A model generated the notes under the pieces. That model was given only the letters and a program-made list of their open reading frames with translations. It searched no databases and was not told the DNA's origin. A program made the translations under genes and the position numbers. Shown piece after piece: positions 25,059 through 32,298 of a stretch of 64,000 bases of DNA. The stretch covers positions 46,468 through 110,467 of the forward strand of contig NZ_JBHFQG010000010.1 in NCBI RefSeq assembly GCF_041949975.1, read 5' to 3'. Source of the DNA: Alteribacillus sp041949975 (lineage in GTDB: Bacteria; Bacillota; Bacilli; Bacillales; Marinococcaceae). How positions within the stretch are numbered: position 1 is the stretch's first letter; every line of letters starts with the position of its first letter.

Positions 25059-25306
25059 AAAGGAGCTGTCCCATAAGTTAGTTCTCGGCAGACGCAGCTG
25101 GAAAATTACTCGCTTTCACCCTCAGGGCACAAGTGCGACATCTACTCCAACTCTCTTTGGCTCGTTCTCGTAGTGTCTTCTTTGCCGCAGGCGGCGGCTC
25201 AGCCCCTCGTGGAGCAAAAACCGCTCATTGCGGTGTCTTCACACTGCCGCTTGTCTCGCATCTTCCAGTTGCTAGATGACCAACTAACCTTTTGAGACAG
25301 CCCCTT
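25059..25306. mobile_element. MITE-like element with about 25-bp terminal inverted repeats
   Basis: The left end AAGGAGCTGTCCCATAAG and the right end (reverse complement AAGGGGCTGTCTCAAAAG, both running on into GTTAGTT) match in about 20 positions with a 1-nt gap, and the inverted similarity continues inward to CAGCTGGAA/CAACTGGAA. The roughly 248-bp interior encodes nothing. The GGGCTGTC(C/T)CA end is common to dispersed elements of Bacillaceae. It accounts for the whole gap inside the sugar ABC operon. No clear target duplication could be seen. Confidence 0.7.
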
Positions 25307-25325
25307 AAACATTCATGAAGCCGAT

Positions 25326-26591
25326 TTATTCATCCGAGATTTCGTTGTTAGCCGATTCTTCCGCTTTTTCCATAGCTTCTTCTAAAGATTGTTCGCCAAT
25401 AAAGGCACTGTTAAATTGGTTTTCAAAGTTTGAGTTGATAATAGGAAGATTCGTATCATCTACCCAGACCGTTGCATATTCACTGCCTGCGAGAAAGGGC
25501 TCATAAATTTCCGGTTCGTTATATTCCATTTCTTCAACAACAGATTCCCTTGTTGGCAGGGTTAGTCCGCTTGATGTCCAGTTTTCCATCCCTTCTTCTC
25601 CAGCCAGGTATTCGATCAGTTTCCAGGCAGCGTCTTTATTTTCAGAGGCTGCATTCATCGCATAACCAACTGTGAAGGCCATTGTTCCATTTTCACCATT
25701 GATGGTAGGTACTTCAGCAGTCCCATAATTGACATCAGGAAATGTATCTTCAAGAAAAGGAATCGTCCAGTTTCCTTCAATTATCATAGCAGCATCTTCT
25801 TTACCAAACATTTCTCCGCCATTGTTTGCACCAACGTCTCCTGGTGAAGCAGCTGTATCTTCTTCATTTCTCATTTCAATAAGCGGTTCATATGCATCAA
25901 TAACCGCTGGATCCGTAAAGTTTGCACGGTTGTCTTCTACGACACTTCCTCCATGTGCTTCCGGCATGAACATCAGCCGAGCTAAATCTGTTACTATACC
26001 AAATCCAACGGTATCTTCTGTCGTCAGCTCTTCAGCCATATCTTCAAGCTCTTCCCATGTTTCAGGGGGACCATCAAACCCTGCTTCTTCAAGTAAATCT
26101 TTATTATAAAAAAGAGCCAGGTTGGACGTATCTTTTGGGATGCCCCATAGTTGGTCATCACGCTCAAATGCTTGAATCATAGGTTCTTGAAAATCATCGA
26201 GGTTAAAATCTTCTTCCACGTAGTCATCAAGTGGTTCTACTGCTCCTGTCTCTATCAACCCGGGAGCTTCAAAAGAATCTAAGAAAAATACATCGGCTGC
26301 TTCTCCACCAACAAGACGTGTCCGCAATACATCCATGTATTGATCTGCGATCGTGTCAATTTCAACATTTATATCCGGATTTTCTTCTTCAAAGTCTGCC
26401 AGTACTTCTTCAAATAAGCGCTGCTCGGTAGGTGAAGACTGCCATCCTGTTAAAGTAACGGTTGTTTCTCCATCTTCACCGCCGGCTTCTGTGTTACCCG
26501 TACCATCGTCACCACTGCAGCCGGCAAGTAAACTTCCGAACACAATAGACGCTGCAAAACCTGCTTTGACCCAACTTTTTTTCTTCAACAT
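25326..26591 (-). CDS. Extracellular sugar-binding lipoprotein (ABC transporter)
   Basis: The 421-aa CUT1 solute-binding protein has a signal peptide (MLKKKSWVKAGFAASIVFGS) and lipobox LLAGC (Cys about 24), then an acidic mature chain (GDDGTGNTEAGGEDGE) as in halophiles. VTLTGWQSSPTEQRLFEEVLADFEEENPDINV is the standard start of family-1 binding proteins, and ETWEELEDMAEELT is conserved later. The ATG at 26591 follows AAAGGAGA; an in-frame start at 26624 lies 5' of it. It should bind a maltodextrin-like oligosaccharide, judging by the glucosidase gene upstream. Confidence 0.9.
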   Translation of the reverse strand: MLKKKSWVKAGFAASIVFGSLLAGCSGDDGTGNTEAGGEDGETTVTLTGWQSSPTEQRLFEEVLADFEEENPDINVEIDTIADQYMDVLRTRLVGGEAADVFFLDSFEAPGLIETGAVEPLDDYVEEDFNLDDFQEPMIQAFERDDQLWGIPKDTSNLALFYNKDLLEEAGFDGPPETWEELEDMAEELTTEDTVGFGIVTDLARLMFMPEAHGGSVVEDNRANFTDPAVIDAYEPLIEMRNEEDTAASPGDVGANNGGEMFGKEDAAMIIEGNWTIPFLEDTFPDVNYGTAEVPTINGENGTMAFTVGYAMNAASENKDAAWKLIEYLAGEEGMENWTSSGLTLPTRESVVEEMEYNEPEIYEPFLAGSEYATVWVDDTNLPIINSNFENQFNSAFIGEQSLEEAMEKAEESANNEISDE

Positions 26592-26635
26592 TATATTGAA
26601 TCTCCTTTCAATAAATATTTTCAAAGAATGGGAAG

Positions 26636-28729
26636 CTATTTTCTAAGCAGTGCTTTTTCAATAACTTCACATCCAGTGGAATTGTGAATAACTGTAACAC
26701 TATTTTGTTTCACCTGAAGGTGTATGACTCCTTGACCAATCTTCATATTGGCAATTTCAAGTTCCTCTACACCTTCAGGGAGTACCGGATCTACAAATAT
26801 CTGTTCGTTTAAAACATCAGGAAAAATGCCAGCCATGGCTTGGACAAACAGTAAAGGTGTGCCGGCTGCCCATGCCTGCGGCGAACAAGCAACCGGGTAT
26901 TTAATGGCTTTTCCATTATTAGATGAATAACCGCAAAATAGTTCTGGAAGGCGGTCATACTCAAAAGAGGAAGCGGATTTAATCATCCCTGTCATCGCTT
27001 TAGCAGCTTCTATTTTTTGATTTGTTTTGCTGAGTCCAAGTACAATCAAGCTATTGTCATGAGGCCAAATAGTTCCATTATGATAGCTGATCGGATTATA
27101 GCCGGCTTCTTTTTCTCCCATCGTACGAATGCCATAACCAGAAAACATTTTCTCTGAAATCAGCATGGAGCCTATTTGGTTCGCTCTTTCTGGTGACAGC
27201 ATATCGGCATACAGTACATGACCTGGATTAGAAGTAATAGTACCTACTTGGTTTTTGTTTTTATCGAGAGCGAGAGCATAAAAGGATACATCTTCCATCC
27301 AATATGCTTGTTCAAATTTTTCTGCTAGTTCCATCGCTTCTTTTGAAAGCTGCTTTGCTTTTTCGAGGTTCCCTGTTTTTTTATAAACAGTGGAAAGCCC
27401 TTGCTTTGCTTGATACACATATCCCTGGACTTCAGCTAGAGCGATAGGAGTTTCGGCAAAAGTCCCGTCTCGGTGGACGATGGAATCTCCTGAATCTTTC
27501 CAGCCTTGATTTGCTATGCCTTTTGAAGATTCCTGGTGGTATTCTATAAACAGATCCCCATCCTGATCTCCGTAATGGTTAATCCAATATAATGCATTCT
27601 CTACACTTTCTTTTAATTCTTCAAAGAGATGAAGATCACCGGTCCAGTTAATATATTCCGTAAAAAGAACGAGATAGAGTGGAGTAGCGTCGATTGTTCC
27701 GTAATACGGAGTGAAAGGGATTTGATTGGTATTGGCAAGCTCTCCTGATCTTAATTCATGCATAATCTTTCCTGGTTGTTCGTCCCGCCACGGATCTTCT
27801 TTTGTCCCTTGAAAAGCAGCCATTGTACGGAGGGTTCCTTTAGCGACTTCTGGATTAAATGGCAGGAGCTGTTGTGCTGCGATCAAGCTGTCTCTGCCAA
27901 ATGGCACCCCAAACCACGGAAGGCCTGCGACCGGAAAAAGACCGTATCCGACGTCGGTGAGGAGAGAACGCAAATCGCCGATTCCACGATCAACAAGGCG
28001 CTGTAAACCTTTATGATTGGTATTCACGTTTGTCGTATTTTTTGTCCATTCTTTATATGACGTTTCAAGAGCATGCAGTGCTTGATCAGCCGGTTTTATA
28101 TCTTTGGCTTCTTGTTCAACGAGGGGTTGGATGGTAACCGCAATTTGCTTTTCTTCTTCGTGCTGCAAAGAAAGGGAAAACGAAATAGCTCCAACTTTCA
28201 CCTCTTCGGCTTCAGTGTCCCAGGAAATGTGACTGCTTCGCTGTATTTCATCGGAGCCGGTATAATGATATGTAAAACTATTATTTGTTTTTTCTATGTT
28301 TGTCCCTCTGCCTGTTTTTCCGTTTTGAAAACCACGTACGATGAACATGTCTTTAAAATCTGCATCAAACTCGTATCCCATTCGAAAATCCAGTGCGGAA
28401 GGGGAGTAGCTCTTTATAGTTAAGATTTCGTAGAATACATTATCGTATATAAAGCGTTTTCTTTTTATTTCTACAGATTCTCTCCAAAGTTCAACCGTCC
28501 CGTTTTTCTCAATATGCGGGTTTGTAAGAAGAATTTCTGATTTGTAATTTTTCTCTGCCTCTGAGGACAATAATACGGGTTTATGACCGTTTATCGTTAA
28601 ATGCCATTTGCTTAAAAAGCGTGTATCTTTCGTGTACAAGCCGGCACCGTATGTATGCCCCTCTGGAATATCCCCCATTTCATCGGTTAATAAAAACAGA
28701 TCATTTTCCTTGATCACTCTGTAATTCAT
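26636..28729 (-). CDS. Glycogen-debranching-type / amylo-alpha-1,6-glucosidase-like glycosidase
   Basis: This 697-aa cytosolic enzyme has an N-terminal debranching-enzyme domain (FLLTDEMGDIPEGHTYGAGLYTKDTRFLSKW, about 9-39, GDE_N_bis type) and a C-terminal (alpha/alpha)6 barrel with WFGVPFGRDSLIAAQQLLPF (about 263), GWKDSGDSIVHRDG (about 407) and NPISYHNGTIWPHDNSLI (about 550), where Asp and Glu residues typical of GH15/GH63-like inverting enzymes lie. The ATG at 28729 follows GGAGGGG. It is the first gene of the ABC operon and presumably hydrolyses the imported oligosaccharide. The exact linkage is unproven. Confidence 0.85.
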   Translation of the reverse strand: MNYRVIKENDLFLLTDEMGDIPEGHTYGAGLYTKDTRFLSKWHLTINGHKPVLLSSEAEKNYKSEILLTNPHIEKNGTVELWRESVEIKRKRFIYDNVFYEILTIKSYSPSALDFRMGYEFDADFKDMFIVRGFQNGKTGRGTNIEKTNNSFTYHYTGSDEIQRSSHISWDTEAEEVKVGAISFSLSLQHEEEKQIAVTIQPLVEQEAKDIKPADQALHALETSYKEWTKNTTNVNTNHKGLQRLVDRGIGDLRSLLTDVGYGLFPVAGLPWFGVPFGRDSLIAAQQLLPFNPEVAKGTLRTMAAFQGTKEDPWRDEQPGKIMHELRSGELANTNQIPFTPYYGTIDATPLYLVLFTEYINWTGDLHLFEELKESVENALYWINHYGDQDGDLFIEYHQESSKGIANQGWKDSGDSIVHRDGTFAETPIALAEVQGYVYQAKQGLSTVYKKTGNLEKAKQLSKEAMELAEKFEQAYWMEDVSFYALALDKNKNQVGTITSNPGHVLYADMLSPERANQIGSMLISEKMFSGYGIRTMGEKEAGYNPISYHNGTIWPHDNSLIVLGLSKTNQKIEAAKAMTGMIKSASSFEYDRLPELFCGYSSNNGKAIKYPVACSPQAWAAGTPLLFVQAMAGIFPDVLNEQIFVDPVLPEGVEELEIANMKIGQGVIHLQVKQNSVTVIHNSTGCEVIEKALLRK

Positions 28730-28760
28730 TATGTACCCCTCCAGATGTTTTTTAAATGAT

Positions 28761-28822
28761 TTACCGAATCGTTTCGGTAACATTTGTCAAATTACCGCTT
28801 TGGAAAATCCAAAACGTTTTGG
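28761..28822. promoter_or_regulatory. Two LacI-type operators before the sugar operon
   Basis: The near-palindrome TTACCGAATCGTTTCGGTAA (28761-28780) and the perfect palindrome CCAAAACGTTTTGG (28809-28822) both have the central CG of LacI/GalR operators. On the minus strand TTGACA lies between them, so bound repressor would cover the promoter. The regulator gene is adjacent and ends at 28846. Confidence 0.7.
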
Positions 28823-28845
28823 GAAAATTTTATAATAAAAGGTCC

Positions 28846-29877
28846 TTAATTGAATGGGACCTTTTGATTGTTTGCAGTTGTTGTATTTCTTATAACTAAA
28901 TGATTATCAAGTATGGTGACACGTTTAGTAGGATCTCCGTTAAGTATATGAAGAAGAAGCTTTCCTGCTTCATATCCCATCTTATACTTATCCTGAGCTA
29001 CCGTAGTCAGAGGAGGGTGTGCATAGGAAGCAAGGACAATATCATCAAATCCTGCAATCGATAACGACTCCGGAATGTTTCTTCCTAGTTTTTTGGCCGA
29101 CCGCATAGCTCCAAGGGCCATAAGGTCACTTGCACAAAAGAGGGCGCTTATTTCCGGGTACTCTTGCAGCAGCTTTTCTGCTTCCTTTTCCGCCGTTTCT
29201 TCCTGAAATTGACCATCAACGACCCAGTGTTGTCGAAACGTGATACCCGCTTCCTGCAACTCTTTCTTATAACCCTTTAAACGATGCTGACTGACAAGGG
29301 CCTGGTCATGGCCATTGACCATAGCAATATTTCTATGCCCAAGATTAATGAGGTGTTTCACAGCAGTTTGAGCCCCAAACTCGTTATCCGTTGTAACGTA
29401 GCCTACATTTTCACCGCTCATTTCAATGTCTATGAGCACGCACGGGATATTACTTTCAATAACTTCTGTTAAATAAGGGTCATCTTTTTTCATGCCTAAC
29501 ATAATAGCCCCTTCCACCTGACGTTCCCGGCATAATTGACTGTAACTTTTCAGGCGCTGTTTTGCAGAATCTGTGCTGAATAATATTAAGTCATATCCAG
29601 CTTCACCTGCGTAGGCGTTAAGGCCGCCCATAATTTCTACCATGAAGCTGTCTTTTAAAGCGGAACGGCTCAGTTCTGAAACGAGGAGGCCGATCGTTTT
29701 TGTTTTGCTGGTTACCAAACTGCGAGCTACGGAGTTTGGGCTGTAGTTCAGCTCAGCTGCGATTTGCTGAATTTTTTTTCTGGTGTTTTCATTTACATCA
29801 TAATACCCGTTTAAGGCCCGTGAGACGGTAGTTACCGAAACCCCAGCTTCTTTTGCTATGTCTTTTATTGTTGTCAC
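28846..29877 (-). CDS. LacI-family transcriptional regulator of the sugar operon
   Basis: The 343-aa repressor has the N-terminal LacI helix-turn-helix TIKDIAKEAGVSVTTVSRAL (2-21), the hinge helix SPNSVARSLVTSKTKTIGLL, and a periplasmic-binding-protein-like effector domain with SLSIAGFDDIVLASYAHPPLTTVAQ (about 275-300). The start is GTG at 29877 with GGAGG upstream. It lies directly upstream of the debranching enzyme gene in the same direction, so it should respond to a sugar and repress the operon and itself. Confidence 0.9.
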   Translation of the reverse strand: MTTIKDIAKEAGVSVTTVSRALNGYYDVNENTRKKIQQIAAELNYSPNSVARSLVTSKTKTIGLLVSELSRSALKDSFMVEIMGGLNAYAGEAGYDLILFSTDSAKQRLKSYSQLCRERQVEGAIMLGMKKDDPYLTEVIESNIPCVLIDIEMSGENVGYVTTDNEFGAQTAVKHLINLGHRNIAMVNGHDQALVSQHRLKGYKKELQEAGITFRQHWVVDGQFQEETAEKEAEKLLQEYPEISALFCASDLMALGAMRSAKKLGRNIPESLSIAGFDDIVLASYAHPPLTTVAQDKYKMGYEAGKLLLHILNGDPTKRVTILDNHLVIRNTTTANNQKVPFN

Positions 29878-29886
29878 GATGAACCT

Positions 29887-29900
29887 CCAAAACGTTTCGG
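29887..29900. promoter_or_regulatory. LacI-type operator overlapping the regulator's ribosome site
   Basis: CCAAAACGTTTCGG is the same operator type as at 28761 and 28809 and abuts the GGAGG of the lacI-type gene, suggesting autoregulation. Confidence 0.6.
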
Positions 29901-29931
29901 ATTTATCTTTAGGTAATACTCTATATGATTT

Positions 29932-29945
29932 TTAAAGCGTTTACA
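29932..29945. promoter_or_regulatory. cre-like site
   Basis: TTAAAGCGTTTACA matches the CcpA consensus TGWAANCGNTNWCA at 13 of 14 positions, upstream of the LacI-type regulator gene. Catabolite repression of the sugar locus is plausible. Confidence 0.5.
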
Positions 29946-30002
29946 ATGGTTTTTTAGAAAAAATAACAGTCCTTCACATTAAGGAAAAATGAACACAGCT
30001 TC

Positions 30003-30037
30003 AAAAAAAATAAAAAACGCATCGCTGTGCGGTGCGT
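30003..30037 (-). terminator. Terminator after the LysE-type gene
   Basis: ACGCATCGC pairs with GCGGTGCGT, and the minus strand continues with a T-rich run (plus-strand A tract 30003-30017). Confidence 0.75.
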
Positions 30038-30044
30038 GCGTTTA

Positions 30045-30668
30045 TCATTTTTCACTCAACAATATTTGTAATCCGATAATGGTGAAAATTCCTCCTTGAA
30101 TAACGTTCATACGTCTTGAAAACCTCGGATTATGCAGTACAAAACGGCTTGCCTGATTTGCAGCTGTACTGACAATAAAAAATATTACCAAAGCCTGAAG
30201 TAGAAAAAGGAAGCCCAGTATTAGCATTTGTACAGTTACAGAGCCGGATGACGGGTTCGTGAACTGAGGGAGCAGGGCAAGGAAAAAAAGAGATACTTTT
30301 GGATTAAGCAAGTTCATAATAATGCCTTTTTTATACAGCATTAGATATTGATGAGGATTCGTTTCCTTAGAAATACTCGCTTTTGATTTATCTCGAAAAG
30401 CTTGCCACGCTAAGTAAAGAAGGTAAGTGGCTCCTGCGTATTTAATCGCAGAAAAAGCAACGGAAGACTGATAGATGACAGCGGAAATACCAGCAGCTGC
30501 TGCGGAAATATGTACTAGTAAACCAGAGCAGAGGCCAAGTGCCGTAGCGAACCCGGCTTTTTTATTTTGTGATATGCTTTGGGCGATAACAAATAAAATA
30601 TCCGGTCCTGGAGCAAGAGTCAATATGATAGCTGTGCCGAAGAAAGCTAAGATAACAATTGGGTCCAT
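30045..30668 (-). CDS. LysE/RhtB-family amino acid exporter
   Basis: The 207-aa membrane protein has six predicted segments and the family's opening AIILTLAPGPDILFVIAQSISQNKKAGFATALGLCSG (about 12-50). LNPKVSLFFLALLPQFTNPSSG (about 117-138) is the second conserved block. Such proteins export amino acids or homoserine lactones by proton exchange. It stands alone and has its own terminator. The substrate cannot be inferred. Confidence 0.9.
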   Translation of the reverse strand: MDPIVILAFFGTAIILTLAPGPDILFVIAQSISQNKKAGFATALGLCSGLLVHISAAAAGISAVIYQSSVAFSAIKYAGATYLLYLAWQAFRDKSKASISKETNPHQYLMLYKKGIIMNLLNPKVSLFFLALLPQFTNPSSGSVTVQMLILGFLFLLQALVIFFIVSTAANQASRFVLHNPRFSRRMNVIQGGIFTIIGLQILLSEK

Positions 30669-30861
30669 TTGGATAACCCCTAACTAGTATTTGGTTTAAT
30701 CATAGTATACAAGATAAGCCAGTGCTGGACGAGAATTTTTAATATATGTGTAAGTTAGTCTGAACTGCAAAAAAAGTTGCACAATTGCACTTGATCAACT
30801 ACAAGGCCGAGCAGACCAAGTGCAGTGGCTTTTTATTCATTAGCAGAATGGTCTGCCAAAT
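30669..30861. other. Intergenic region, little content
   Basis: There is no gene in the 305 bp between the lysE-like and trhO genes. The stretch holds a small palindrome (GTTGCACAATTGCAC, around 30775) and a GCACTTG/CAAGTGC pair followed by CTTTTT (about 30785-30835), which could be a weak plus-strand terminator or a small RNA end. The trhO terminator is separate. Confidence 0.3.
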
Positions 30862-30902
30862 AAAAAGGATAACCAGGATCTAACGAAGATCTGGTTATCC
30901 TT
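30862..30902 (-). terminator. Terminator after trhO
   Basis: The 15-bp stem AAGGATAACCAGGATC/GATCTGGTTATCCTT is followed on the minus strand by TTTTT. Confidence 0.8.
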
Positions 30903-30973
30903 ATAATACGAAAGCGATATTCTTAATAAGTCAATAAAATTTAACGGAACTCATTTAAATACAGTACTATCTT

Positions 30974-31939
30974 TTACATTTGCTTCGTATATTCTTCTCC
31001 AAGCTGATTCAGGCGTTCTTCGATCTCTTCTTGAGTCATCTCATGCTCTTCGACATAACGGTTTCTTGGATGAACCCGGCACTCAGGCGTGCAGCCCCGC
31101 ATGTATTTATGCTCATTTTCTTCGGAACAAAGAATTTGTTTGTTACATTCAGGGTTGGAACAATTCACATAACGCTCACATGGTTCGCCGTCAAAATGAT
31201 CGCGGCCGACGACGACATGCTCTTCACGATTGATTGGGACGCTGATGCGCTCATCAAATACATAACATTTACCATCCCATAATTTTCCTTTCACTTCTTC
31301 ATCTTTACCGTACGTGATAATGCCTCCGTGCAGCTGGCGGACATTATCAAATCCTTCTTCTTTCAGCCAGCCCGAGAATTTTTCACAGCGGATGCCGCCT
31401 GTGCAGTACGTTAGTATTTGTTTTCCTTCCAACTGATCTTTATTTTCTTTTACCCATTCAGGAAGTTCACGGAAGCTGTTGATGTCAGGCCTGATCGCAC
31501 CACGGAAGTGTCCCAGGTCATATTCATAGTCATTACGGGCATCCAGGATAACGGTATCTTCTTCCTGCATAGCTTCATAAAAATCTTTTGGCTCTAAATA
31601 TTCGCCTGTTTGCTCGTTTGGATTAATATCCTCATTAAGACGCAGTGTAACAATTTCATCACGATGGCGTACGTGCATTTTTTTAAAGGCATGGCCATCG
31701 GCTTCATCTATTTTAAATTCTGTATCCACAAAGCGGGGATCTTTTTTTAAGTCTTCCATATATTTATTCGTCTGCTCCACGGTTCCAGAGACTGTTCCAT
31801 TAATACCTTCAGAGGCAATAAGAATTCGCCCTTTTAAACCGAGGTTTTTACAGTACTCTAAGTGTTCTGCTGTAAAGCCTTCCGGATCTTCAATGGGCAC
31901 ATAGTTATAATAAAGTAATACACGATATTTTTTTTCCAT
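30974..31939 (-). CDS. trhO: tRNA uridine(34) hydroxylase (rhodanese-like)
   Basis: TrhO makes 5-hydroxyuridine at tRNA position 34 using O2. The 321-aa product has the N-terminal domain of the family (RVLLYYNYVPIEDPEGFTAEH and GLKGRILIASEGINGTVSG), a rhodanese domain with active-site loop ILTYCTGGIRCEKFSGWL (Cys about 180), and a C-terminal Cys-rich part (YVNCSNPECNKQILCSEEN, then CTPECR). The ATG at 31939 follows AGGTGAT. It is monocistronic. Confidence 0.9.
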   Translation of the reverse strand: MEKKYRVLLYYNYVPIEDPEGFTAEHLEYCKNLGLKGRILIASEGINGTVSGTVEQTNKYMEDLKKDPRFVDTEFKIDEADGHAFKKMHVRHRDEIVTLRLNEDINPNEQTGEYLEPKDFYEAMQEEDTVILDARNDYEYDLGHFRGAIRPDINSFRELPEWVKENKDQLEGKQILTYCTGGIRCEKFSGWLKEEGFDNVRQLHGGIITYGKDEEVKGKLWDGKCYVFDERISVPINREEHVVVGRDHFDGEPCERYVNCSNPECNKQILCSEENEHKYMRGCTPECRVHPRNRYVEEHEMTQEEIEERLNQLGEEYTKQM

Positions 31940-32001
31940 TTTTATCACCTATTGTTTAATATTTGCAAGATATCAACCGTATAGGCGCATACGACTCTTT
32001 C

Positions 32002-32020
32002 TTACAATGTACTATTGTAA
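32002..32020. promoter_or_regulatory. Perfect inverted repeat upstream of trhO
   Basis: TTACAAT, 5 nt, ATTGTAA, about 65 bp upstream of the trhO start. It resembles PerR/Fur-family boxes only loosely and may be an operator of an unidentified regulator. Confidence 0.45.
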
Positions 32021-32074
32021 ACGATTCGTTAAAAATAAGAAAGGGACAATCTATTTGTTGGAAGAGTGAGAATC

Positions 32075-32170
32075 TTGGAACATAATAAACAAACGCCTAT
32101 TAGAAATACAGGGAGCTGTGGGTGTCCATGGCTCTCATTAAAAAATAACTCATTAAGGCTGTCTTTCTAG
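32075..32170 (+). CDS. Doubtful 31-aa ORF with GSCGCPW
   Basis: A TTG-initiated frame encodes a peptide with NTGSCGCPWLSLKNN. A weak GTGAG lies upstream. Its 3' end runs into a terminator hairpin (32159-32196), so a short plus-strand transcript exists or existed here, coding or not. It is the only content of the 360-bp gap apart from the operators. Confidence 0.2.
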   Translation: MEHNKQTPIRNTGSCGCPWLSLKNNSLRLSF

Positions 32171-32196
32171 ATAGGAAAGGCAGTCTTATTTTTTTA
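32159..32196 (+). terminator. Terminator in the trhO-nitrilase gap
   Basis: CTGTCTTTC pairs with GAAAGGCAG, followed by TCTTATTTTTTT. No clear upstream plus-strand gene is present other than the 31-aa frame. Confidence 0.7.
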
Positions 32197-32217
32197 GAAA
32201 AGAAAGTTAGAAAGAAT

Positions 32218-32238
32218 ATTGTATGATAAGTATACAAT
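32218..32238. promoter_or_regulatory. Putative GntR/FCD operator 1
   Basis: ATTGTATGATAAGTATACAA plus a final T forms an imperfect palindrome 60 bp upstream of the nitrilase gene. Its reverse complement occurs at 34206-34226 with one difference, before the next transcription unit. The GntR-type regulator gene at 35645 is the natural candidate to bind both. Confidence 0.65.
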
Positions 32239-32298
32239 ATGATAAATTATCAAAAGTAAAAAAATTCAGTTATTTAATGAAGAAAGAGAGGGATTTTA

